A DNA stretch of 64,000 bases from Macrolepiota albuminosa (Eukaryota; Basidiomycota; Agaricomycetes; Agaricales; Agaricaceae). The notes under the pieces were generated by a model. The model had not been told where the DNA came from, made no database searches, and saw only the letters and a list, made by a program, of their open reading frames with translations. Position 1 is the first letter of the stretch. Each line of letters opens with the position of its first letter. The translations under genes and the position numbers were made by a program. The stretch lies in assembly GCA_027475525.1 (NCBI GenBank), contig JAMWFC010000091.1:705165-769164 (forward strand). The letters run 5' to 3'. Below are positions 23,475 to 34,355 of the stretch, piece by piece.

Positions 23475-24487
23475 CTATCGGCCTATGGCCAACATCTTCG
23501 CTATCCGCCTCAACCAGAGATCCTGGCGGAGATACGGGCCACAAATAAACGGAATTGACAGCTTCCAAAATTTGTCGTCTGTCGCGCCATTCTGCCTCAA
23601 CATTGCCACATACTCAAAATACTGTGGATAATATCCCGCCCACGCCCAGTCAAGCATCCAAAGTCGACCATCTTCATCTACAAGAATATTTCGAGGGTTA
23701 AGATCTTGATGCGTCAGTACCAGAGGTCCTGAATCGTCAAAACACTCGGTCCTGAAAGGGTCATCTTGGGAAATAGGTTCATATTCCAGCGTCATCTTAT
23801 GACGTTCGTTAAAGAAGGCTGAAAGTTCGCGATACGACGCAAACGGGCCACGCTCAGATCTGACCATTCCAAAGACAGGAGATTGACACCGCCGTGGTGT
23901 CGCACTTAGTGGACCTGGTGGCGTCGTGGCAGACGCCGTCAAGCGACGGAGTTGACGAATATAACGTCGTAGTGTGAAAGCAATGCAGATCTTTCGCCAA
24001 ATTGAAAGCGTTGACCATACGTCATCGAGGGTTGAACCTGGGATGAGGTCCATGATGATCCAAACAGTTAAACCGCTGTCGACAACGCGGCGGACGCGTG
24101 GGACAGGGATAGTCGTCTCTGCAAACACTATATTGAGAGCATTTGCTTCTGTTGCATCACAGGTTGCGCGTTGGTCCTGGGAAGGCTTTGCGATGGCGTC
24201 GGCCGTCAATTTTACAACTCTCTCATCGGATCGTAGTTTAGGAGCCTTCCTGCAGAGTTCAATAATTTCCTCGTCACTCAGAGAGTCGACACTTGATGAC
24301 TGGTTGATATACTTGAGCGCAGCCTAAAGTGGTGAATGGTGGGTGTACTCACGGAAATGCTCCTCTGAGGTCTGCTGTCCGGCAACAGGGAGGTCAAGAT
24401 GACGTCAAGGACATCTGCTATCATTCCCAAGAAGGTGTAGAAGAACACTTTTGCATCCATCACGGAGGAATGTGGCAACATTGTCAT
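23475..24487 (-). CDS. APH-like phosphotransferase (kinase fold), copy A
   Basis: Exon 1 24487-24353 (45 codons) and exon 2 24323-23475 (283 codons), about 327 residues. The family (aminoglycoside phosphotransferase/choline kinase-like, Pfam APH) has a protein-kinase-like fold; the substrate in fungi is usually unknown. Visible motifs: catalytic loop LTHQDLNPRNIL (HxDxxxxN), metal-binding MLDWAWAGYYPQ, VWIIMDLIPGSTL in the hinge region, and ETTIPVPRVRRV. The gap between the exons is only 29 nt (gtgagt...tttag), unusually short; a 90-nt intron with an upstream GTACTT donor would also keep the frame. Catalytic residues are intact. An inverted paralogue lies at 46722-47734. Confidence 0.85.
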
Positions 24488-25396
24488 CGATGTGGTGGTA
24501 GCGAGTGGCAGGGCGCTATTCACCCAGCAGATACTTCCATGTAAATTTCGGATATTGCCGCCACTCACTAAAGGACTCTGAAGGCCTCTCTTCATGGTTA
24601 CTGAACTGGGCATTGCACACATACTCTTTTCACATGGCAGGACTTTCATTACCATCTTGCTTCATTTGGCCCAGGCCAATTCAAGTTCTGCAAGATCTGA
24701 TCTGGATGGTGCTCTGTTTTGACAAGTTTGGCCCTGTATTCAGGTGGCCTGATCATAAAAAGTTGGAGTGACTTGCAAAATAACAGTTTTGGCCGTGTGG
24801 ACCTGCCCAACAGGCTCAACAGTCTTGCAACTACTGAAACTTTTAATAGAAATAACCTCAGAGCTTATCCGTTTTCGATAGAGAAAGGACATGAAACATT
24901 TCTAACAATGCTCAAGATCCCCTTCACACATGCACACGCATAACAATCGGAATAACCTTGTACCTAGACGAACAAGACTAACCGACCTTGGTCTTTTTTT
25001 TCTCTTTTACTTTACAGCCATGGGGCGACGATGAAACAAACGGGAAAAAAGAAAAAGAAAGGACCGACCGTAGTGACACGACGGGGAATGAGAGAAAATA
25101 GGTACGTACAGAGGAGGGGAAGGAGATACATCGACGGGGAGGAGCTAATTGATAATTAATACGGGCTGTGCTGTGCCTACCGGAACCCAATTCCATGTCA
25201 CAGTAACTCGGTTTCGTTGCCCCGCTTGCGCAAAACGACAAGGAAAATACAGAGAAACCATAAACGATAAGTAGCGATTGGACGGAAAAGAGGGGACGGA
25301 CGGAATGAAAGTCTGTCTGCCTGTCTTTCTTGCCTGAGCTTAAATTAGTGAGAAAAAAGAGAGGCACGCGTGCGGAGAAAAGGACAGACCTTGTCG
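24488..25396. other. Intergenic region
   Basis: Upstream of the APH-like gene and downstream of the zinc-finger gene. Frames such as 24505-24771 and 24719-24943 have no domain or partner exons. A pyrimidine/purine-rich stretch occupies 24985-25160. Nothing further recognised. Confidence 0.5.
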
Positions 25397-26747
25397 TCAC
25401 AGAAAGTCCTCTGCCTTTTTACGCTTGCGTCCACGGGACTCTTCAACTGCTGCACCCTTTGCAAAGAAATACTTGATATTGATGGCACGGTGCTCCTCCT
25501 ACATGGGGGCATCAGAGGCGGCAACAATGCAGAGAGGAAAATCAACATACGGGACTAAAGTTAGCATCGGCATACTTGAGCACGGTCTCCTTCTTGAACC
25601 CGGGGTTTGTCAATGGGGTGATGTTGCTCGGGAGGACAGGCTGGGCCGGGGGCTGGACGGGGACATCCGGCGTGTGGGACTGTGACGGCGGTGTGGGTGG
25701 TGGTGGTGCGGGGGAGGGTACTGGTCCAGCGAGTGGTGGTGGCACCACGGAAGGAGGGGGTGAGCCTGCACCCAAGGCGGCTGCTGGGACAAACTGCGGA
25801 GGAGGAGGCATAGGGGGTCGTACTGCGCCAGGCGGGGGCGGCATCATTCCTGGAGGGAATGGTGGAAGGCCACCTGGAGGGAAGCCCGGTGGGACGGGGA
25901 AGCCTGGAGGCGGGGGACTAGAGAAGGTCAGCAATGGACGAGAGAAAAGTGAGGATGGAACATACCCGGGTGGCGCACCGGGCATGAAGGGTGGGAAGGG
26001 CGGTGGGGGGCCTGGGAAAGGAGGCTGGAAGATGCCGGGAGGGGGCGGAGAGACACCAGGAGGGGGCATGCCAACTGGAGTCGGAGGCGCAGAGTAGGCC
26101 TGAGCAGGGGCACCGTACACACTGGAGCTGGCCTCGGGCGTGGGCACAGAGTCAGCAGCAGGGGCGACACCCATAAGTGCCTTGTGTGCCTCAAGCTGGG
26201 CCTTGAGCTCGTCCTCAGACAGCGGGCGACTCTCGACCTTGGGCCGCTTGGCCTGTGGCTGCGAGATCGAGCCAGCAGACAGTCCGAGTTCGATTTCTTT
26301 GCGGCGCTTGTAGTCAGCAATGTCGGGGGCGGGGATGCCGACCATGCCAAAGATCTCCACCTCGTAGCCGTCACGGCCAGGCAGCGCATTCTCAATCCGC
26401 GGTAGACTACAGACCGTCAGCGGGCACACACCACGGTAAACAGAGGCACGCACTTTTCCGGCTCCAGCTTGTGCACTTGTTGGATGTGCACTGCAAGGCC
26501 TCCAGCAGTGTTCAGCCGCCGCGGGCACATGTTGCATTTGAAGTGCTTCGCCTTTTGATGCTGCATTAGAACTGCTCTCCCCGTCAGCCCAGTAACTCCA
26601 ACACACGCCACTCCACGTACCCTTCTCATCTTCAAACTCGCGCTCACAGTACCAGCACCACGGCCGGATAATCTGCCCGAGTCAGCCCAGCTCCATCCAC
26701 GACAGCGGCCAGCACACACTCACCTGCTTGTTCTTCTTCTTGCCCAT
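25397..26747 (-). CDS. BuGZ/ZNF207-type zinc finger protein
   Basis: Six exons: 26747-26724, 26672-26621, 26571-26454, 26406-25966, 25917-25551, 25498-25397. Phases agree and give 367 residues. The N-terminus is MGKKKNKQ, followed by two C2H2 fingers: [22 protein letters not shown] (as positions about 14-35) and CNMC...HIQQVH. The conserved [17 protein letters not shown] follows, then KRRKEIELG, a long Pro/Gly-rich low-complexity region, and a C-terminal block [18 protein letters not shown] with the basic tail RGRKRKK. The animal orthologue BuGZ binds Bub3 and microtubules and acts in spindle assembly and splicing; the low-complexity region supports condensation. Role here is inferred from orthology. 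Its start is 119 bp from the stop of the RPS17 gene, in the same orientation. Confidence 0.88.
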
Positions 26748-26865
26748 CGTGGTTCAGGATCAAAAAACAAAAAACTCCCTCACGCTGGCCGCCACGTGGA
26801 ATGGTCATGTGCACGTGATACTCAAGTGGCATAATTTTTAAGCTACAACACAAAAGTATATCCCT

Positions 26866-27506
26866 CTATGACCGTCCTGCTCCAGGAACATTCCGCCTCT
26901 CCCGACGCGGGCCGCGCTCCGGCACCGCCAACACCGGAGTAATGACATTGACCGGGATACCATCAAAGTTGAGCGCAGTCAACAGTTCCTGCAGGCCATT
27001 AGCAACTTGGACTACATGTAATAATGATAATACACACCTTGGTTTGAGGGTCAATCTCGAGGCCGTTCGTACCAGAGACATCCAACGCAGAGACCTCGGG
27101 CACGTAGTTGTCCTTGCGTTCTCTCTCCTCTTCTTGCAGCTTGAATGAGATGCCGCGCACCGGCCCACGCTGAATGCGCTTCATGAGATGGGTCGTGAAA
27201 CCCGAGATTTTGTTGCGCAGACGCTTAGAGGGAACCACAGCCTACGACAATAAGTGCATGCACAAAAGCCCTACAACACTGTGAAACGCACGACTTCATC
27301 GATAATGCGCTTGTTGGTGTGGAAATCGAGCGTCAAGCGGGGGTAGCTGCACACATTTTAGATTAGAATCGTCCCAAAACCCGACCAAACGCACTATTTT
27401 TCGATGAGAACGCGGGAAGCCCTCTTGGTGGTCTTGGTGCGAACGCGGCCCTGTCAAAATCGTCAGCCATGCTGCACAGCGACATGACTTGTGTACTCCT
27501 CACCAT
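26866..27506 (-). CDS. RPS17: 40S ribosomal protein S17 (eS17)
   Basis: Five exons: 27506-27504 (the ATG alone), 27450-27395, 27346-27292, 27241-27034, 27011-26866; 155 residues. Family landmarks: [80 protein letters not shown]. The last intron needs donor GTATTA at 27033 to keep frame. The C-terminus (after TK) is diverged and basic, slightly longer than the usual 135-145 residues. A start codon isolated by an intron is common in fungal ribosomal protein genes. Confidence 0.95.
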
Positions 27507-27833
27507 GTTGATGTCAGGAGTATTCGAGCGGGGGTCCAATCAGCAGTGGCTCAACGCCGGCATTTGCCGACGGTGGCTGGCTGGAACTGTACAGCGGCAC
27601 AGCCACTGATCCAGAGCTTCAACGCAAAGTTTGGTCGTTCATTTGCTGCCGTCGTCCTTCGTCAAGACTCGATCCATCCAGGTAAATTATCTCGCCAGTG
27701 TACATTCGTGTTGGGCCGATGATACTCGCCGCTGACCGCGGTTTCTTCTTCTTCTCCGACAGCCCGTCTGACTCGTACTCTCCATAGTGCGACACTCTTC
27801 GGGCTTAACAAAAAAACTAACCAACTATCCAAA
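27507..27833. promoter_or_regulatory. Divergent promoter of RPS17 and RPS22
   Basis: 327 bp between the start codons of two divergently transcribed small-subunit protein genes. The RPS22 side has a pyrimidine tract and A-rich leader (AACAAAAAAACTAACCAAC) just before the ATG. Shared control is an inference from the arrangement. Confidence 0.6.
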
Positions 27834-28377
27834 ATGGTCCGCGTATCCGTTCTCGTGAGTGTCCTTTTATCTCCACGTCCATTAACCAACCTAACCGTGC
27901 TCAGAACGACTGCCTCAACAACATTGTCAATGCCGAGCGCCGTGGCAAGCGCCAGGTCCTCGTCCGGCCCTCTTCAAAGGTCGTCGTCAAGTTCCTTTCC
28001 GTCATGCAGCGCCACGGTATGTCCCTCTATCCTTATTTTCCAGCCAACCTCACCTTCCCTTACCCAGGCTACATTGGCGAGTTTGAAATCATTGACGACC
28101 ACCGTTCCGGCAAAATCGTCATCCAGCTCAACGGACGCCTGAACAAAACCGGTGTCATCTCCCCTCGCTTCAACGTCCAAGCCACACAGATTGAATCCTG
28201 GGTCAACTTGCTCCTCCCTGCCCGTGGTTTCGGTATCATCATCCTCGTGCGTCCCACCACCATCTCTTGCGAACATAGATCTGACATTTTTGCTAGACCA
28301 CCTCGGCTGGTATCATGGACCACGAGGAGGCCCGTCGTAAAAGTATTGGAGGAAAACTCCTCGGTTATGTCTACTAG
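27834..28377 (+). CDS. RPS22: 40S ribosomal protein S22/S15a (uS8)
   Basis: Four exons (27834-27854, 27905-28016, 28068-28246, 28297-28377) give exactly 130 residues, the normal length of eukaryotic uS8. Landmarks: [72 protein letters not shown], and a C-terminal [15 protein letters not shown] ending LLGYVY. It binds 18S rRNA in the small-subunit body. All introns are 50-51 nt with GT-AG ends. Confidence 0.97.
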
Positions 28378-28894
28378 ATAGCCAGCGAGTTTTTATCTGT
28401 TGTCTTCTCCTGTGGAATCATACCTCGCTCTAAGGTTACTCTAAGTCTGTAAGGATTAGATGATTCTCAGGTCATTATTATATGCAACGTCTAACTGCAA
28501 GACCATCATTATTCATCTATATCAGGCCTGTGATAACCATTGTAGAGCTGTATATTGCCGCCTATACAACAACCTAATTCAATCCCAAATGAAGGCCCTG
28601 TGACGCATTTCTCTTGATGAAGCAGCACAATATTCCAATGCACGCGTGTTCTTCCTGCCATACTAACGTTCGAGCTTGTATCAAGAGATGCAATATTTTA
28701 TCAGGGCTTGATTATGAGCAAGTGCAGGTTTTTATTCTGTCTTGGCACAAAACAAGCACAGAACTATAGTCTTCTATGCACGCAGGCGTTTCCCTGTAAG
28801 CTCAACCTTGCTTGTGGTGCTCATAGCTGTCACCAGCGATGATGTACTCTTTGGTATTGCATATCGTCGCGGAATCTACATTGGGAAGAAAGCC
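28378..28894. other. Convergent intergenic spacer
   Basis: Between the RPS22 stop and the stop of the minus-strand three-exon gene. A/T-rich; no gene seen, probably the two 3' untranslated regions. Confidence 0.5.
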
Positions 28895-29408
28895 TTAACG
28901 TCCCTCTTTATTCATAACCACACTCCAAAAGTCGCGCGGCTCTGCTCCAATCCACCCCAACTCTCTACACTTTCTGTGAAGATCGGACCGTTTCGTATAT
29001 CCCTTTATGGTGTAAAGCTTTTCACCACGACAAAAGTTCGTCCACGTGATCCTCCCTAGCTCCGACTTCTTGAGCAAGTGGACTTTGAGCTCCGTCTTCC
29101 TGTACTGTCTGCGGACCACTAAAAAGGACGTTAAAAATCACCAGCTGAATCAGACAGAATTCAAGCCATCACGAACCTTCGTCACCCGGGCTCCTCTTCA
29201 GATGATCCCTTCTCTTTTCGTACACGCTAGTCCTTTCAAACAGGTATACCATGCCTTCTGTAGGTCCGGTCTCCCAACCACTGTCGACACGCTTATCCTT
29301 GATCCATCTCCGCACCTTGTCATACTCGAGTAAATCCCTAAGAGATCTAGTCAAAAAAGAAATGTAAGATAATAATACATTCTGTACTTACAGGACATGA
29401 AAGCTCAT
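28895..29408 (-). CDS. Unrecognised small basic protein, three exons
   Basis: Exons 29408-29392, 29346-29186 and 29118-28895 with GT-AG introns of 45 and 67 nt and consistent phases give 133 residues. Sequence features: MSFHVLSLRDLLEYDKVRRW, WETGPTEGMVYLF, VVRRQYRKTELKVHLLKKS, GRITWTNFCRGEKLY, ending RDFWSVVMNKEGR. It is rich in Arg/Lys with spaced Trp, lacks a signal peptide or membrane span, and I do not recognise a family. The frames on either side of both introns close with stops, supporting the splicing. An upstream exon cannot be excluded. The duplicated GGN segment begins only about 70 bp upstream. Confidence 0.55.
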
Positions 29409-29609
29409 TGTCTTTCGACGTGGGTGATAGCACGCCCAATTGAGAAACCCGGCATGAGGATCGAAGACTAGTATTCATATAGAAACTCATGGCAGCCTGT
29501 TTGTTGTTCCGAGTATGATGGACCCGAATGTACTTTGAGATTCGGCCTCAGATGCATTGACACTACAAGCTGAATACTGGCGCGACTGCCGACAGACCTC
29601 CTTGTTTCG

Positions 29610-29876
29610 ATGTCAAGTGTCGCTTTCAAAGTACGAACTTCATACACGATCCGAGGAACAGTTTTCACGACCGATTTTCGAACGTCAGTGATGAAATACT
29701 CGAAAAGTCTAAGTTTGAAACAGGTCGTTTATAATGGGAGCCGTAAAGACTGCATGCCGTCTGCTCGGCCGAGAAACGCCGCTGCCACCACCGAGACTGG
29801 CATTTATGGATTGGTTGCGTCAACGACATTTACTCCCTACTTCTTGATTGTCGCCGTAAGCTATGAAGAAGCATAA
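29610..29876 (+). CDS. Doubtful 88-codon ORF in duplicated flank (copy B)
   Basis: ATG-to-TAA frame, counterpart of 10881-11153. Shares YNGSRKDCM, GLVASTTFTPYFL and the end SYEEA. Two residues shorter through a 6-nt difference. Its codon differences from copy A are mainly non-synonymous. It sits antisense behind GGN3. Confidence 0.25.
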   Translation: MSSVAFKVRTSYTIRGTVFTTDFRTSVMKYSKSLSLKQVVYNGSRKDCMPSARPRNAAATTETGIYGLVASTTFTPYFLIVAVSYEEA

Positions 29877-30233
29877 TTGACTTGTTCGCTGAACTCTGTC
29901 AATTGATGGCTCGTGACAGGCGTCTTATGAGAGAAGGTTAATTTTTCCCCATCCTTGAGCTTTGAAACTGATGGCAAACACTAGAAAAGGTTTTTGATTG
30001 GGATCGAATAGGGCAGAATTGCCCCCCTGTCCGACACTTGTCATGGTGACTATTCACTCTCTCACGGTTATGAAATAGGCAATGAGATATCGCGCGACAA
30101 TAAAAAAAGTTTGGATGTCGAAATACGACGCCATCGATGGTTATTCAATACAAAAATATTATTGTAAAGAACCGTGCCATAAACCCATACCAATTAGTCA
30201 AGAAATGAGACTGATAAAGCTCTTTTGTAGTTA

Positions 30234-30724
30234 TCACCATCCACCGTTCCCGCCATTCCCTCCGTTCCCGCCATTTCCACCATTCCCACCCCAAGACCCT
30301 CCCCCTCCATTACCACCATTGCCTCCGTTCCCGCCATTTCCCCCATTACCACCACCAGAGTATCCACCCCACCAAGAGCCGCCTCCATTGCCTCCATTCC
30401 CACCGTTGCCACCATTACCACCGTTCCCGCCTCCACTTCGACCACCCCACCAATTTCCGTAGTTTGAATTCCAATCAGAATAGCCTCCCCATCCTCCGTT
30501 TCCTCCGTTCCCCCCGTTCCCTCCATTACCACCATTTCCGCCCCAATTGTATGAGGGGTACCAGCCATAGGAGTTATAGTATCCTCGCTGAAAGATAGTT
30601 ATTAAAAAATTGAAATTTGTGAATGGAATGTACAAACCTTGGAAATATTCGTATTTTCAGTCACAGGTGCAGCCGTAATAAGTGCGGCATGAACGAAAAT
30701 AGCAGCAACAATGGAGAATTTCAT
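30234..30724 (-). CDS. Secreted Gly-Gly-Asn repeat protein, copy 3 (GGN3)
   Basis: Exons 30724-30638 and 30587-30234, 146 residues. Signal peptide (one Val to Ile change), pro-segment, split Lys-Arg site and repeat domain as in GGN2. The mature start reads GYYNSYGWYPS, with Gly where GGN1 and GGN2 have Arg. Exon 2 differs from GGN2 by only two bases in 354, while the surrounding DNA is about 10-15% different. Confidence 0.88.
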
Positions 30725-30803
30725 GATGTGTGTGGTAGAGAGTGGATGTTGGCTTGTGAGGGCAAGTGTGGGGATGAGGTTGGGCTGGGGCTGTTGTACG
30801 TCC

Positions 30804-30810
30804 TCTTATA
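30804..30810 (-). promoter_or_regulatory. TATA-like box of GGN3
   Basis: TATAAGA on the minus strand, about 80 bases before the GGN3 start; one base different from the TATAAAA of the other copies. Confidence 0.6.
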
Positions 30811-32390
30811 CCTGTTCAGATGTATGGAGGCAGTGTTTGCGGTCGCCTGAAGTGGGTCCAAGGTTCCTCCTATAGAAGCACAGAATATGATTTTCAACAC
30901 ACATAGGAGAAAAGGGGGGCTAGAACGCCACATGTTGACGGAAAAAGGAGGGAAAATAGGGGAACATTCAGGTTGCGCCTCACAAGGGCCAAGCAATACA
31001 GAGCCTAGTGGCGCACGTGAAAGCCGAATTAACATGAGCCGACCTCACAGATCTATTATTGTTCACCATCTGTGTAAGAATAGGGGAGGCCTTCACCAAG
31101 AGCGAGAAAAAGTGCGAAGGTTAATTCGACAGGAGTTGGTGTCATTTAGATACTTTGGCCGTTGTACCCAGACATACCTGCTAATCTGGCAATAGTATTT
31201 GGACTTGCATACGGAATTACAGTCTCCATATGGCTCTTGCTCATACATACAGTTCCTCCTTTGGCGTACAGCATGAAATATACTGCACGAGGATGTATCA
31301 AAAGTGGCTTGTACATCTATCTCATCAATAGTCACAACTGTCATCTATACTTGTAGGATAGTCTGCCGGTCGGTCGGGTGATAGTTTCGTCAACAGATGA
31401 TATACATGGAGCCATTTATACTCTGCCTGTATCCAACCAAGCGACCTTGGAGTCAAAAACTTTCCGATGAAGCAAGGCTACTGTATTTTAAGAGGAAAGA
31501 AAGACGAGGCTTTCGTGCATCGGTTGAGAGCAAAAAGGAGCACCAGAAGGACCAAGACAATGGTAACCATAGATAATTGTTTGGACTCCTAACGATAATC
31601 ACTCTAAATCTATAGACAACATACATTGAGCGCCTATTTGAACTTAAAATGCAGGGCCAAGACAGATCAGCGCGCTGCGTCATGCATGCCTAAAATAACC
31701 ATTGAAACATCAAATAAGGAGATGATCGTTCGAATCGGTCTGAGGACTCACCCATTTCCAGGGGAGGGATAATTCAACCATCATCCGGAGTCTGCAGAAG
31801 GGGATCCATATTGATTTATATGATTGAATGGACAGCATCATTGTTCAGTGACCATAGTGAGTGATAAACGAAGTAAAGAGGTCGAACTGTTTATATTTTG
31901 TATATCAGGAGATGGCACCAAACAACTCAACCAATCCAACAGTTTATCTATCAAAGTTCTCGTTCGTGAAGGAGGAATGCATAGATGTGACTCATCCTCG
32001 CGGTAACTATCGAGTACGCCGACAATCAAACACAGTTTCCGTTCATAACGGTTCGTTTGTGTGCTAGAGGTGACAGAAGATGTGAACTGTCAAGCAGTAA
32101 GGCGGTGATGTACCTATGACGGCTCGAAATGTGCAAAATGGGCTGAAAGTGTTTGCACACACGAATGATGAAGGCAGTAGTAACAGTACCAGTTCGTCAT
32201 TCGAGTTACCTCGTAGCGTCGTCGTTTCATCTCGCCGGTTTTCCACACGAGCGAGGACCTGAGATGGGAGCCGATTAAGCCCAGTAATGGACACCCAAAT
32301 CGGTATTCACATATATGTACACAAGGACGAGAAAGTCCAGCAAGTCAGGATAATCGGAGTCACTATAGAGGACCAACCACCTGATGAGTT

Positions 32391-34355
32391 AGTAACATAG
32401 TTACAAGTAGTGGGAGGACGTCCGTTAGAGACGCGATCAGCCCGTATGATTCCCGTGGGATTTACTGGAAGACGCACGGCTTGCACGGCAGGAAATTCGA
32501 AATATAGTCTCAGCAGATGTCTACAATCGTAAAGTCAAACTATTTATACGATTCCCAAATCTAAAGGAATTAAAGATAAATGTCGCATAAATTAAAGACC
32601 TATACCGAGGAGAAGTGGGAACGACTTAGAGGTGTAAAACCCAAAAAGACTGACTCAAAACGCGCCACGAGCGCTCACGAGCTGGCAGAGGATAAACTTT
32701 TACCAGCTGCCATGGCGGCGTCCGTATAAATGGCATCACCTAAGCCTATTCGCCCTCTAAATGGTGCTATATGGATAAATCACGGTTGCGCGCGCCATGA
32801 TGACGGATTACGACTGTGTGCACTCAGCGAGGCGAGTACGAACAGAAGCAGCCGCTCAGGTAAGTGGCTGGCTGGCATGACAAGGTGGACACGACAAGCA
32901 TGTTTAATTATCTGCGGAGCCCTTCCAAGTCTACTCTTTTGCATGTAAAAGTGTGTATGTCAGCGATTACGCTTAACAATACGTCTTCCAAAAATGGATA
33001 ACTTGCATGGAAGCGGACATACCTTATAAAGGCGATGAATGGCATTCTTATGCTCATTGCCAAGCAACCGCCGAATGTCAATTCCGAGCTGAAAGACACG
33101 GAAGATCATGCCACTAGTATTCATGCTGGGCGTTGATTGAGTCGGTGATGGGCCGGCGAATATGCCATCGCGGAAGCGTCATATGAGAAGCGTCATGCAC
33201 GGTACGTCCGGACAGATCAAATTTCGATAGCTAAGCTTGGTTCAAAGAGTAACGGGAAAATCTAAGGGACGGGCTGGGAGTCTCTTGAAACGTGGGTGAG
33301 AGCGCGAACAAAGTCAATGTGTGAGCGTTGAGCTGACTGGAGGCATTGGCTGGCAGTTCGATCTGGGAGTGGATGATGGCGAAGAGAGAATGATTTACAA
33401 AGGCTTTCAAATGGTAGCTTGTACATCCTGGCAAGCAGAATGTCGCCCCTCTCACCCAGAGTGGCAAGGTTTCTGAGGAGACATACGTAAACACGCCTTC
33501 GAGGAAAGGAAAAGACGATTTCGCAAGAACACCTCGAGGCACGATCACATAGCGTACAGAGCGAGCCGCGGAGTTGTTTCGGCATCCCCCGCAAGGCGTC
33601 AATTGACGACGGGTGTCTGCGAGTGAGTGACGTGGGCCAGATGCGAGGACCGTAAAACAATGCGAAACTATGCGATATGTATACAATTTACGTTCTGAGG
33701 TACCATCTTGTGGAGTCCCGATGGTGTCCAACTGATTGACGGGCATCTAGGGCAGGCAAAGTGTGAGAAAATGTCGTGTAGGCAGAAATGGTGGGCTTGT
33801 GGGAGGAGGTAAATGGTTCTTGGATAGACAGATGTGATGAATTGAAAAGGATGTATGGCATGGTCATATAAGACGACAGTGGCGTACGAACGACACTTTG
33901 AGCTACGGAATCGGCCGAGGTATGTGAGCGTGGCGCAGGGAATTTTCGACTGGGGACAAATGAACATAGAGGTGCGTGGAGGCCTGAAAGGACAACCCAC
34001 GAGACCGGACAGGAGGTATATTGACAGGATGTTGGACATTCAGGAGTACTTGGACTAAGAGAAGTATGTATTGAATAGAATACGGGCAGCTTGAGCAGCA
34101 GCAGCACATTCAGTCTAGAGCCATGGCGACGAGCAAAGCGAACCGGGTCGGGTCAGATTAGGTGATCAATTTACCAAATCTGGAATAATTGTGATCTGGG
34201 TTCTTTCAAGGTCCTTTGGACGTCGGCTGTTCCTTGCCTCTCAACTCCAATCTCCCAGCTCTCTCCTCATTTTCCTCCTCTCTCCTCCTCTCCTCTTCTT
34301 CCAAGCCCGCCATCGTCTTTCTCGACGGCGATCTACAGTAGCACACGGGGCAACC
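32391..34355. other. Region without a supported gene
   Basis: Almost 2 kb before the G-alpha gene. Overlapping frames on the minus strand (33746-33231, 33660-33262, 34107-33688) and a plus-strand frame at 33855-34058 show no domain, and no exon chain could be built. The last 180 bp are a pyrimidine-rich leader typical of a fungal promoter. A non-conserved gene cannot be ruled out. Confidence 0.4.

Larger units (their letters stand above)
29480..32390 (-). repeat. Segmental duplication, copy B (inverted)
   Basis: Inverted relative of 8190-11155. Order on the minus strand: decayed repeat (about 32390-31570), GGN promoter region (about 31345-30730), GGN3, then the 3' flank with the 88-codon frame. 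Together with copy A it brackets an 18-kb interval holding the host genes and so could favour inversion by recombination. Confidence 0.85.

Noticed and set aside
25576..26097. Gly-rich 173-codon plus-strand ORF
   Set aside because: Antisense of the Pro-rich region of the BuGZ-type gene.
33231..33746. 171-codon minus-strand ORF before the G-alpha gene
   Set aside because: Overlaps another open frame of similar size, has no domain and no exon partners; likely chance.
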